Positions 16,746 through 24,314 of a stretch of 64,000 nt of DNA are shown in pieces; within the stretch, counting starts at the first letter, position 1, and each line of letters starts with the position of its first letter. The notes beneath the pieces are model-generated. The model searched no databases and was not told the DNA's origin. It was given only the letters and a program-made list of their open reading frames with translations. The DNA comes from a bacterium (lineage in GTDB: Bacteria > Armatimonadota > UBA5829). Made by a program: the position numbers and the translations under genes. Location: positions 124,001 through 188,000 of the forward strand of contig JAJFVF010000004.1 in NCBI GenBank assembly GCA_021371935.1, given 5' to 3'.

Positions 16746-18278
16746 TCAACCTGTCTTGCGACCGAAGAAACGGCATGCCGGGGAATCGAAGGTTGTCTCG
16801 GCCTGTGTGACTCCACAGCGGTTGTGCTCCTCGCCGAAGTAGGCACATAAGTCGCACATCTCGCCGACACCGGCGCTGGAGTATAGGGCTGCCTGCGATT
16901 GCACGTCCGGTCGATTCTTTGTCGGATCGAGGCCAAGCATCTGCTGCGCCGTCTCGATGCTCATTATTCCAGCCACAACCATATCCACAATGGGCTTGAC
17001 CTGCTTTTCGTCGAGGAGATCGACCGACTTGTCCTCGTGCTGCCGGTTGGCCGTTTCAGTATCCGGATCGAGGTCCATTTTGAGCTGCAGAGACGACCGA
17101 CTTATGAGCTTGCGGTCGTATAGCTCGATGAGGAGCTTCTTGAAATCGACAGCGTCCGTGGGATCGAGGTCGTTGAAGACGAACTGGACGCTCATTCCTT
17201 GGTGCCCGGCTATCTCAAGCCAGTCGTTGTATATCCAGTCGAGGATGGTACGCGCAGCATGCTTTATCTCCCGGATCATGATGAGCATCTTTTGCATGGA
17301 GACCGACGCTGTAGCAAAGTTAGGACCGTCGCCGGCAACCAGAGACCGCGAAAGCCCCAGCGCGACGACTATGTCTTCCTTTACATCCTTGACTTTGTCC
17401 TCAGTGTTAAGAACCTGTCCCTCCGTGCCGTGGGTCTCGACCGTCACATAGAACGGCACGACCAGGCCGCTCTTCATGTCCATCTTGTTGACCATGTCGC
17501 GGGTCTGTTCGAGCATCTTCTGGTCGGGCATCACCATTTTCTGGCCGAACGCACCACCGACCTTAATCAGTCTGAACGGCGTGGCCCAACGTTTAGCGAT
17601 GGCCTGCTCGGCTCTGCGGTAGTCTCTAAGCAGTTCGATGGACTGGAAAGCCGGAAGCACAAGCGAATTGCCGCGCGGAGAGAATGCCGGAGCGTCCCAT
17701 TTGAGGTGCAGCGTCTGCTCGACGGGTAGCGCCAATCCGTCACCAGCGGTCGGGCTGTCTTCAGGAAACTGTTGAACCTCTACAAGCTGTCCCTGAGCAT
17801 ATTTCACCTTTATGGATACCGGGTTTACACAAGTGACTTCCTCAAAGTCCTTGCCGTCTTTGGTGTATCGCTTGAACCCGACCGCATCGCCCTTCACAAG
17901 GAGTTGCAGGATCATATCCTTTACGAACTCGGAGACGCCGAGCCTATTGGCCAGATCGTTTGCTTCGTCCTTGACTGTATCATCGTCGCTCGTGATCCTT
18001 ATCTCATCTCCTACAGCGAACGTCCGCCAGGAGTTGATGCAGTTTTTAACGAGCGGTTCTTCGACATAGTACTCCCAGGCTTTCTTAGCACGCTCTTCCC
18101 AGGTCTTTGGAATCGCACAATCATCGGGATTGACGCGGGCGAACACAGCCGAATCCAGCATGGCCGCTGTCGCCATAGGAGTGATGACTATGCCTTGTGC
18201 CTGCGTGTCGTGTTCGTCGGGTATGGCTGCCTGGCTCCGGGGTTTTCTTGAGTGTGATTTTCGACTGCGGTTTTCCAC
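16746..18278 (-). CDS. Phage portal protein
   Basis: About 510 residues if translation starts at the GTG at 18278, which has AGAGGT four bases before it. An in-frame ATG at 18332 lacks a ribosome site. The protein shows the order expected of portal proteins: an N-terminal lead, AWEYYVEEPLVKNCINSW, a long helical stem with FRLIKVGGAFGQKM, then VALGLSRSLVAGDGPNFATA and MIREIKHAARTILDW. It forms the dodecameric ring at the capsid vertex through which the large terminase pumps DNA. The C-terminus has a Cys-rich end (MCDLCAYFGEEHNRCG), unusual for portals and possibly a zinc site. It is the first gene behind promoter copy B. Confidence 0.86.
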   Translation of the reverse strand: MENRSRKSHSRKPRSQAAIPDEHDTQAQGIVITPMATAAMLDSAVFARVNPDDCAIPKTWEERAKKAWEYYVEEPLVKNCINSWRTFAVGDEIRITSDDDTVKDEANDLANRLGVSEFVKDMILQLLVKGDAVGFKRYTKDGKDFEEVTCVNPVSIKVKYAQGQLVEVQQFPEDSPTAGDGLALPVEQTLHLKWDAPAFSPRGNSLVLPAFQSIELLRDYRRAEQAIAKRWATPFRLIKVGGAFGQKMVMPDQKMLEQTRDMVNKMDMKSGLVVPFYVTVETHGTEGQVLNTEDKVKDVKEDIVVALGLSRSLVAGDGPNFATASVSMQKMLIMIREIKHAARTILDWIYNDWLEIAGHQGMSVQFVFNDLDPTDAVDFKKLLIELYDRKLISRSSLQLKMDLDPDTETANRQHEDKSVDLLDEKQVKPIVDMVVAGIMSIETAQQMLGLDPTKNRPDVQSQAALYSSAGVGEMCDLCAYFGEEHNRCGVTQAETTFDSPACRFFGRKTG

Positions 18279-18665
18279 GTTGACCTCTACGTGCAGTTTT
18301 GCCGCGCCTATATAGCGCCAGGAGGCATGCACTCGCGCAACATCGCGCGAGAAGACGCCTCTACTTAGTTATTTACTAGCGACTGCGCGCAAGTGTCGGA
18401 ACGATCTTCGCAAGGAGCATCACCTCGGCGCTGTTCACAGAAGCCGGGGTGCTACTTCTAAGCATCCTGAAACAACTGACTTGCCGAGTGATTGCCACGC
18501 TTACCGCTCGTTCGTAGACATCAGTATTCAGGCCGATTAGGCCGAAAAGCCCGTCTTAAATGCTGGTATTTGTCGAATCATATAAGTAGCATGAGCCGTG
18601 GCATGAACATCATGGCAGGAAATGAAGCGGAAAGCGGTCCTGACTAAAGCGCAGAGGTGACAAGC
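18279..18665. other. Intergenic regulatory region between portal and plus-strand membrane protein genes
   Basis: The portal leader lies at the left. It holds the ribosome site and a hairpin at 18332-18351, with 7-bp arms CTCGCGC and GCGCGAG around a six-base loop. Promoter copy B follows at 18358-18402. To the right, up to 18665, I see no gene. A TATAAG hexamer at 18581-18586 could serve the plus-strand pair, but no good -35 box accompanies it. The AGAGGTG ribosome site of the plus-strand gene ends the region. Confidence 0.6.
18358..18402 (-). promoter_or_regulatory. Prophage promoter motif, copy B
   Basis: Minus-strand CGACACT (18398-18392) and TAGTAAATAAC (18378-18368) with a 13-base spacer. 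The spacer here (TGCGCGCAGTCGC) differs strongly from the other three copies while both boxes are unchanged, which indicates that the boxes are what is selected. It points at the portal gene about 80 bases downstream. Confidence 0.72.
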
Positions 18666-18977
18666 ATGAAACACAACAAGCCAGTATCGATCTATGCGGT
18701 AGGCGCTTTGGTATCAGGGGTTGTGCTCAGATACATCGAATGGCCTGACTCTCTTTTCGCGTGCCTGTCGGTGGTGATGGCGGCAGAGATCATAAGCAGC
18801 ATGCTGAGGATGTGCGATAGGCTACTCGACCCGCCGCCAACGATCTTTCTGATATTCTGCCACGAAAAAATAACTTCAGCCGATTTCCCCACATGTCTTG
18901 ACTCTTACTATCGACCAGAGCAAACATACCCCCCACGCTTCGGCGGAGACTTCAGAAAAGGGGGAAACAGGCAATGA
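18666..18977 (+). CDS. Small membrane protein, first gene of a plus-strand pair
   Basis: About 103 residues from ATG 18666, which has AGAGGTG upstream. An in-frame GTG at 18657 is the alternative. Two hydrophobic segments (SIYAVGALVSGVVL and SLFACLSVVMAAEIISSML) suggest two membrane helices. The C-terminal third is polar and proline-rich. The gene overlaps the following XRE regulator gene by ATGA. Both run against the direction of the late operon and separate the large terminase gene from the portal gene. It could be a holin-like or exclusion protein. I cannot decide from sequence, and the C-terminal part may instead be the promoter region of the regulator, since TTGACT lies at 18898-18903. 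Confidence 0.5.
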   Translation: MKHNKPVSIYAVGALVSGVVLRYIEWPDSLFACLSVVMAAEIISSMLRMCDRLLDPPPTIFLIFCHEKITSADFPTCLDSYYRPEQTYPPRFGGDFRKGGNRQ

Positions 18978-19207
18978 AAGACCAGGCAGAATACCAAAGG
19001 CTGCTGGGCCAGGTAATCACAACAAGACGAGAGAAGCTCGGTTATAGCCGCGAGAAGTTTGCTAGAATCCTTGGGAAAGGAACGGACTACATCACTTCCG
19101 TGGAAGACGGCAATTACAGCTACCTGAACCTTTCGGATATGATACTCATAGCCACAGCACTGCAGCTTCCACTTTCGACTCTCCTCGCACTCGTGGAGTC
19201 GAACTGA
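18974..19207 (+). CDS. XRE-family helix-turn-helix regulator
   Basis: A 77-residue single-domain protein. The stretch RREKLGYSREKFARILGKG followed by DYITSVEDGNYSYLNLSDM is the standard five-helix XRE (Cro/C1-type) DNA-binding fold, with the recognition helix near residues 33-45. It lacks any dimerisation or peptidase domain, like small Cro-type regulators and antitoxins. It is coupled to the membrane protein gene upstream and converges on the large terminase gene 14 bases away. The location between late genes makes it an unlikely main lysogeny repressor. Control of its own small operon is the simplest view. Confidence 0.75.
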   Translation: MKDQAEYQRLLGQVITTRREKLGYSREKFARILGKGTDYITSVEDGNYSYLNLSDMILIATALQLPLSTLLALVESN

Positions 19208-19221
19208 TGATACAAACCGCA

Positions 19222-20748
19222 TCAAAAGAAGACTGGATCAGTTAGCACCGGAATGACGCAGACTGTCTCTTCGGTCAACTGATCCAAGCTTCTCTGCTCT
19301 CGCACGAGCATCGCGCAGCGCACAGCGTCGATGATGTGATCGTTGCCCTTTGAGTAGATCACGTTACCGTTTGTAAGCGTATAGGTATGAGTAGTGAACT
19401 GGTCTTCTATCTCGAGATCATCGAATGGAAGTATCATCTGCCTGCGCTGCAGTAATCCTGATATGAAACTGGTCATCAGTTCCTTCGTTCGCTTTTTGAT
19501 CTCCCGTCCATCGCGGACGGCAAGCGTCGTCATACCCCCAAAGTCGTATCCGTAGAGTCTGCCTTCAAGCTGCAGTGGCTTATACTTATCAAGCGTCAGT
19601 AGCTCCTGTACAACCGCGAGGCCGTTACCGCCGTTATCTACACCTATCCCGACTGGCGTGAAATACCTTTCCAGTAGGGAAATCGTCTGAGCAATGTGAG
19701 GGTAAGAGACGTGTTCCATGTGGATTCGCAGCACAAGCTTCAAGATCGAGCGATCCCCAACTTCCATCTCCTGGAACACAACAATTTCGGTCGGATCGTT
19801 GGTATAACCCAAGTCGCCGCCTATCCAGAACATGCCGGTCTGTGGGATCATGTTAAGGAGCATTTCCAGCCGGTCGTAAGATTCCTCTTCGGTCGCACAG
19901 TCGCGCATGTCATCGCCGCATATCGCAACCTTTAGATACTCCGGCATTTCCTGACGGCAGAAGTTCAAATGCTCGACATTGAATGCGCCGTAGGACGGCT
20001 TACCATGTTCGCCTGCGACCTCATGATGCCAACCCGCTGTGTCGCGTCCACCATAGAACTCGAGAAGCTCATTTTCGCGATCCTTACTCCAGTCTGGGTT
20101 TATCCAAGACGGCCATCTGAACACCTCAAACTGTGGCGACATTGTCAGCCGGTAGTAAGTAGTGTTTCGCAGGCCATTAGGAGTTGAGTAGATGCGCAAG
20201 CGTCCACCGGCCTTGAGGCATTGCCTCAGTGCTTTCCATGCTTTTTCTGTGAGCCATGCGCCTTCATCGACCCATACTCGCTCGACATGCAGCGAGCGAA
20301 ATGCGTCGCCGTAGGCACCGGCAGGTCGGAAGTAAAGGATCGCACCGTTTGTGAACTCCAGCCTGAAATACGGCTTGCGAGTAATTTTGGGTTTGCCATA
20401 TTTCGTGAGGGCAATGCTTCTCATAAGCTCATCGTTGGTATCGAGTTGAAACTCTATCTCCTCGATCAAGGTATCCAGATGCCCCTGGTGCGGAGCGGCG
20501 ATGAGTCCTTGACCACCGCGAGTGGTGAAGGCGAAGTGCAGCGCATCAGTTGTGAGCACAATACTCTTGCCGACATCGCGTCCGTCGAGGTGAACGATGT
20601 TCTTTTCATCGCAGTGCATATCCTTGACCTGGTGTGGCCAATAGGCGCGCGCGGAACCGTCCCGATTGTGGAGATACTTCTCTCCCCAAAGCACCGGGTC
20701 TCGCAAAGACGTTCCCAGTCTCTCTTCTTCCGATGTTATCTCAACCAA
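19222..20748 (-). CDS. terL: Terminase large subunit
   Basis: A 508-residue packaging motor. The ATPase part has a Walker A-like GRDVGKS near residue 60 and a Walker B with following catalytic Glu (VERVWVDEGAWL near 155). The C-terminal RNase H-like nuclease shows GGDLGYTNDPTEIVV (first Asp), VGIGVDNGGNGLAVV (second acidic residue) and NDHIIDAVRCAML (third Asp). It cuts concatemeric phage DNA and drives it through the portal using ATP. A small-subunit-like gene stands 2 kb upstream, separated by the tyrosine recombinase cassette, and the portal gene is separated by the plus-strand membrane/XRE pair. All catalytic residues I look for are present. Confidence 0.9.
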   Translation of the reverse strand: MVEITSEEERLGTSLRDPVLWGEKYLHNRDGSARAYWPHQVKDMHCDEKNIVHLDGRDVGKSIVLTTDALHFAFTTRGGQGLIAAPHQGHLDTLIEEIEFQLDTNDELMRSIALTKYGKPKITRKPYFRLEFTNGAILYFRPAGAYGDAFRSLHVERVWVDEGAWLTEKAWKALRQCLKAGGRLRIYSTPNGLRNTTYYRLTMSPQFEVFRWPSWINPDWSKDRENELLEFYGGRDTAGWHHEVAGEHGKPSYGAFNVEHLNFCRQEMPEYLKVAICGDDMRDCATEEESYDRLEMLLNMIPQTGMFWIGGDLGYTNDPTEIVVFQEMEVGDRSILKLVLRIHMEHVSYPHIAQTISLLERYFTPVGIGVDNGGNGLAVVQELLTLDKYKPLQLEGRLYGYDFGGMTTLAVRDGREIKKRTKELMTSFISGLLQRRQMILPFDDLEIEDQFTTHTYTLTNGNVIYSKGNDHIIDAVRCAMLVREQRSLDQLTEETVCVIPVLTDPVFF

Positions 20749-20854
20749 TTGTTTTCCTCCGCATTTTTTCGCACATTCAAGGCAAACACCCTTGACTTCA
20801 CACTAAACCTGAGCGTGAATGTGAATACAAAACACAACCACTGGAGGTAGTGAA
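20749..20854 (+). promoter_or_regulatory. Divergent promoter region of the recombinase pair and terminase
   Basis: TTGACT at 20792-20797 with TGAATG 18 bases further is a candidate plus-strand promoter for the recombinase genes. The GGAGG ribosome site at about 20843 precedes a TTG start. The repeated GTGAAT hexamers at 20815-20826 could be an operator. None of this is strong evidence. Confidence 0.35.
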
Positions 20855-21250
20855 TTGGAACAAAAGACACTGCACGAGGCCATCGAGGAACACCTCGAAT
20901 ATCTTAAAAGCCAAGGCAAGAGCGAACGCACTCTGTATACTTACGGCAAAGACTTTGAACAGATCGAAGCCTACTTCGGACCTGATAGAAAGCTCACGTC
21001 AATTCTTATTCCGCACGTTTCCGGCTTCCTCAAATCCGATGCGCTGCTCAAAATGCACGGCGGTAAAGACCGCTCAGAAATCACGGTCAAGAAGACCATT
21101 CGCGTCTTCCGAATGTTCCTCATATGGGCAAAGGAACAGGACTACATCGCCAAGCTCCCGCTTCCAAAAGACACACCCATGGGCCGCAGCCTCAAGACAC
21201 AACCGGAGGTGCAAAGTGCCGAACCCGATCCGGCTGCTGCAACCGAGTAA
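20855..21250 (+). CDS. Stand-alone SAM-like (core-binding) domain protein of the tyrosine recombinase family
   Basis: A 131-residue protein starting at a TTG (GGAGG seven bases upstream). Its sequence EHLEYLKSQGKSERTLYTY and the later VKKTIRVFRMFLIWAKEQD form the four-helix, phage-integrase N-terminal domain that clasps the core DNA site, but the protein ends without a catalytic domain. The following gene overlaps it by 35 bases and encodes a complete recombinase with its own, different N-terminal domain. It is therefore not simply the broken start of that enzyme. It may bind the same site and regulate or assist recombination. That idea is inference. Confidence 0.68.
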   Translation: MEQKTLHEAIEEHLEYLKSQGKSERTLYTYGKDFEQIEAYFGPDRKLTSILIPHVSGFLKSDALLKMHGGKDRSEITVKKTIRVFRMFLIWAKEQDYIAKLPLPKDTPMGRSLKTQPEVQSAEPDPAAATE

Positions 21251-22133
21251 CAGCATCGAACTGGCGATAGACAGCTTCGCGGTAAGGCTCCGGGCGCAGG
21301 ATCGCTCGGAGCTTACTATCTCCGCTTACATGCGCGACCTGCACTGCTTTGCTCGCGCGCTGCCGGATACCAGCATCAGTAATATCACACCAGCAATGAT
21401 AGATGCTGCACTTACCGATCCTATCGTAGCCTGCTTGGAGAATGGCTCGCAAAAGTCACCAGCGACGATGTATCGTTTGAAAGCCTCTCTTCGTGCATTC
21501 TTCGCCTGGGCAACTGACACTGGTTTGGTAAACTCAAATCCGGCCAGGTCGATTAAATCCAAGCGGCTCTCTCGCAAGCCCCCAAAGTTTCTCACTGAAC
21601 ACGAGAAGCGCAGGCTCCTCAAGGAAGCCCATGATCGGACGAACCCACTTGCCAGGCGCGACAGTGTCATTCTTGAGCTTTTCCTCGGCACTGGCATTCG
21701 CATCGCAGAACTTGTGAGTCTCAACATCGACGATGTCGACCTCGAAGGCAAACATATCTATATAACGGGCAAAGGCGGCATTCCACAGACCAAGTTTCTG
21801 AAATCATCCCTACGTACGCTTCTGCGAGACTACCTCAAAGAGCGCCGCCGATTGACCAGTTCCGAAATCACCGCGCTGTTCATTTCCTCTCGCGGAACAA
21901 GGATATGCTGCAGACAGATTGCCCAGCGCCTTGCCTACTGGCTCGGCAAGGCCGGAATCCAGAAGAACGTCACACCGCATGGTCTACGGCACACGTTCGC
22001 TACGCATCTCTATGCCGCCACCTCCGATCTGGAACTTGTAAAACGTGCCCTCGATCACCTCTGCGTCTCCAGCACCGAAATCTACACGCATCTTGTGGAC
22101 AACGCACTCGAAGATGCGATAGAGCGACTATGA
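21216..22133 (+). CDS. Tyrosine site-specific recombinase (XerC/D-like integrase)
   Basis: About 305 residues from a GTG at 21216 with GGAGGT five bases upstream, inside the end of the preceding gene. The N-terminal SAM-like domain (IELAIDSFAVRLRAQDRSEL) is followed by the catalytic domain: Arg in GTGIRIAELVSL, the beta-hairpin Lys in GKGGIPQTKFL, HGLRHTFATHL (His-x-x-Arg), LDHLCVSSTEIYTHL with the third His and the nucleophilic Tyr. All six catalytic positions are visible. Size and features are XerC/XerD-like rather than lambda-Int-like (no arm-binding domain). It is a second recombination system beside the serine recombinase at 38.1 kb and could resolve multimers or move this 2-kb cassette. 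Confidence 0.88.
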   Translation: MPNPIRLLQPSNSIELAIDSFAVRLRAQDRSELTISAYMRDLHCFARALPDTSISNITPAMIDAALTDPIVACLENGSQKSPATMYRLKASLRAFFAWATDTGLVNSNPARSIKSKRLSRKPPKFLTEHEKRRLLKEAHDRTNPLARRDSVILELFLGTGIRIAELVSLNIDDVDLEGKHIYITGKGGIPQTKFLKSSLRTLLRDYLKERRRLTSSEITALFISSRGTRICCRQIAQRLAYWLGKAGIQKNVTPHGLRHTFATHLYAATSDLELVKRALDHLCVSSTEIYTHLVDNALEDAIERL

Positions 22134-22141
22134 CCCCATTC

Positions 22142-22615
22142 CTAACTATGCGAAACCCTGGCTATAGCGGGGGTGAAAGCCGAAATGTAATGAGCCATCA
22201 GCTCTGCGATTTTGGCATCCCTTGCCCAAGCGTTGAATGGTACACAGTTCACCTGTTCGACGAGCACATTGGCCTTGTGAGGTCTCGGGTTCAACTCAAA
22301 TGGTTGTCCTATTATCCGTAGCGCCGTGAGCTTCTCTTCTTCAATCACATCGAGTAACTCGTTTCGGATGATTGCGTCCGAGCCTGTTATGGAACCTTCA
22401 ATATAGAAATCCAAGTGTATAGAATAACCGTTACCGCGCTGTTTTTCCGGTGTACATTCCACGTGTACCCGCTTCCACTTGTTTGTTAAGTCACACCAAG
22501 GGAAGACCTTCAGAATCGGACCATTCTTGCCGTTCACGACTTTAGATGTGATCGTAAGTCCCGTCCGAGACTTAATATCGGATACCACTGCTTCATAGTT
22601 AATATAGTCAATCAT
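22142..22615 (-). CDS. Hypothetical protein beside the tyrosine recombinase
   Basis: About 157 residues from ATG 22615 (MIDYINYEAVVSDIKSRTG). The protein alternates short strands and helices (ILKVFPWCDLTNKWKRVHVE, then a GYSIHLDFYIEGS strand) and has no motif I recognise. It converges on the recombinase gene, with eight bases between the stops, and may belong to the same inserted cassette. No membrane segment or signal peptide is visible. Confidence 0.55.
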   Translation of the reverse strand: MIDYINYEAVVSDIKSRTGLTITSKVVNGKNGPILKVFPWCDLTNKWKRVHVECTPEKQRGNGYSIHLDFYIEGSITGSDAIIRNELLDVIEEEKLTALRIIGQPFELNPRPHKANVLVEQVNCVPFNAWARDAKIAELMAHYISAFTPAIARVSHS

Positions 22616-22662
22616 GTGTTTAGTCCTCTCCACTGCGTCGAATGATTATCGTTTGCTACATG

Positions 22663-22791
22663 CTATTGTTCCATTATGTCACGAGAGCGCCGCTGCCTAG
22701 CATCTTCTTTATGCTTGGGCATCATCGCATAACAGGTATTATCTGAACTCCAACTCCGGATCGGTCTGAAACCCACGCGTGGATTCAACAT
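22663..22791 (-). CDS. Possible 42-residue small protein
   Basis: An open frame from ATG 22791 to TAG 22663 encodes a basic peptide starting MLNPRVGFRPIRSWSSDN. It lies in the 208-base gap between the terminase-small-like gene and the hypothetical gene. The ribosome site is weak. A 17-base imperfect repeat, GGT(A/G)TTATCTGAA(C/T)TC, occurs inside it at about 22736-22751 and again at about 22809-22824 beside the terminase gene stop. It may be a gene remnant, and I include it only as a possibility. Confidence 0.25.
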   Translation of the reverse strand: MLNPRVGFRPIRSWSSDNTCYAMMPKHKEDARQRRSRDIMEQ

Positions 22792-22823
22792 ATCTGACGC
22801 CGCCACGACGGTGTTATCTGAAT

Positions 22824-23336
22824 TCATTCCTGCGTTTTCTCCGGCTCAGCCTCTGATTCGGCCTTTGCCTTCTCAGCCTCCGCCAGTTTCTCCAGCAGAG
22901 CCGTAGCCCATTCCGCTGGCGTCGTTTGCGATTCGATAGGCTCCGTTCCCTCGCGGGTGAGCTTGGTCGTCTTGAGATCCTTCATGTGGCAGCGTATCAT
23001 TCGGTCGAGTCTCTCGGCGGCTTCCCAGTCGCCCGCTTCCTGCGCTCGTCCGAGCTTCAGGAAATAGACCGCCACCAGTTCCACCTGGATGAAGTCAGAG
23101 CTCTTGTTGAACACAAAATCCTCGTGAAGCTGCGCTATGATTGCGTCGAAGATGGGCTTCTCCTCCGGCGTGAGGAACCGGTTGGCATATATGCCGTGCT
23201 GCAGGTTGTTGGTGTTGCCTGGTTGCCCGCCTCGGCTGCGGCTTGCACCGGAGTTTCTGCGCCACTGATCCAGCTCCTCGGTGTCGCGTTCACCTATCTG
23301 CGGCAGTTGCTCAATTGATGTGTTCTCGTTCGTCAT
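22824..23336 (-). CDS. Putative terminase small subunit
   Basis: A 170-residue protein. Residues 35-52 read RGGQPGNTNNLQHGIYAN, a segment common near the N-terminus of phage packaging proteins of the small-terminase type (the GxPxGNxNxxKHG pattern). A helical middle and a charged Ala/Glu-rich coiled C-terminus follow. A small terminase recognises the packaging site and hands the DNA to the large subunit. The gene is on the same strand as terL, but a recombinase cassette of about 2 kb lies between them. I do not see a clear helix-turn-helix, so the assignment is moderate. Confidence 0.55.
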   Translation of the reverse strand: MTNENTSIEQLPQIGERDTEELDQWRRNSGASRSRGGQPGNTNNLQHGIYANRFLTPEEKPIFDAIIAQLHEDFVFNKSSDFIQVELVAVYFLKLGRAQEAGDWEAAERLDRMIRCHMKDLKTTKLTREGTEPIESQTTPAEWATALLEKLAEAEKAKAESEAEPEKTQE

Positions 23337-23393
23337 AGTTTTCCTTCAATCGACCCGGCAAGTCGGAGTTGGGCGGGAGAGGCGTTTCGCGCC

Positions 23394-24314
23394 TCATTTT
23401 GTGCCTGTCGCGGCTGTAAACAACGTATTCTGGCCATCAGTTACTGATAATGGTTTTGCTGTGGTGGTTCCAAACGGACATTCATCTACGGGCACCACTT
23501 TGCCGCCGAATACTCGCTTGACCTCATGAATCTGCTTCACGACTTCTGATGATGAACCAACCATCAGCTTCAGTTCGTCCATAGTGAACCGGACCTTACC
23601 AGCCCACTTGTCCGGCACGGCAACCGAGTCATCTCGAACAAATATTACAATGTCCTCGATAATCGACGACCTGATGCCTGCGTAACCTCGGGTGGCAAGC
23701 GCATGTTCCAATCTGCGTGCCTGGTCAGACTCAGAAGAATCGCCCAATGATGCTCTCAGCTTGTGTGCATTCCATGCATGGTCCCAGACCTTTCGGTAGG
23801 AAGTGAAGGTCTGCTCGGATGGTGGAACGTACGTCTTGACGTTCGTAGTCCGAATCGCCGTGCGAAGAGCGTCTTCGCCAATGTGCTGGATGGCCCAGTT
23901 GTGAATGACGTTGAATCGCTCTCGGAGCGCATCAAATGTTGCATCATCGAGCCGACCGGTATCGTGCGACTTGCGGGCATTTTCCATCCGATGGCGCAGC
24001 CAAGCGTAGTATGACGCATCGAGCATCCGATAGACCGGCTCGCAGCCCAGCTCGTAACCAAACCTGGGATCGTATTCCTCGAATGAGTCCAAATCCGTTG
24101 CAACCCAGAGGATATGATAATCCGGCACGACCTCTGCAGATGGATCGGCAGAACCTCGCGAATCCATGATCTCGGTGACGAGTTCTTCCCGATGCTCGCG
24201 GACCAATCGCCGAACATCATTGGTGATGAGCCAATCCGGTTCCAGTCTGAGCTTACCGTCTGGCTGTATACTTGCCCTGAGGGCGTGCTTTATCAGTATC
24301 TCAAGGTATGCCAT
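23394..24314 (-). CDS. Hypothetical phage protein with TubC-like N-terminus
   Basis: A 306-residue protein coupled to the primase-helicase gene by a TGATG overlap. The first 45 residues (LEILIKHALRASIQPDGKL, then VRRLVREHREELVTEI) resemble the small TubC N-terminal docking-type domain that often caps phage replication proteins. The rest, with a helical RLDDATFDALRERFNVIHNW region, is unrecognised. Coupling to the primase suggests an accessory role in replication initiation or priming. That is inference from position. Confidence 0.55.
   Translation of the reverse strand: MAYLEILIKHALRASIQPDGKLRLEPDWLITNDVRRLVREHREELVTEIMDSRGSADPSAEVVPDYHILWVATDLDSFEEYDPRFGYELGCEPVYRMLDASYYAWLRHRMENARKSHDTGRLDDATFDALRERFNVIHNWAIQHIGEDALRTAIRTTNVKTYVPPSEQTFTSYRKVWDHAWNAHKLRASLGDSSESDQARRLEHALATRGYAGIRSSIIEDIVIFVRDDSVAVPDKWAGKVRFTMDELKLMVGSSSEVVKQIHEVKRVFGGKVVPVDECPFGTTTAKPLSVTDGQNTLFTAATGTK

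Noticed and set aside
20855-22133. Tyrosine recombinase broken by a frameshift
   Set aside because: The second frame has its own complete N-terminal domain, GTG start and ribosome site. Two genes explain the data better.
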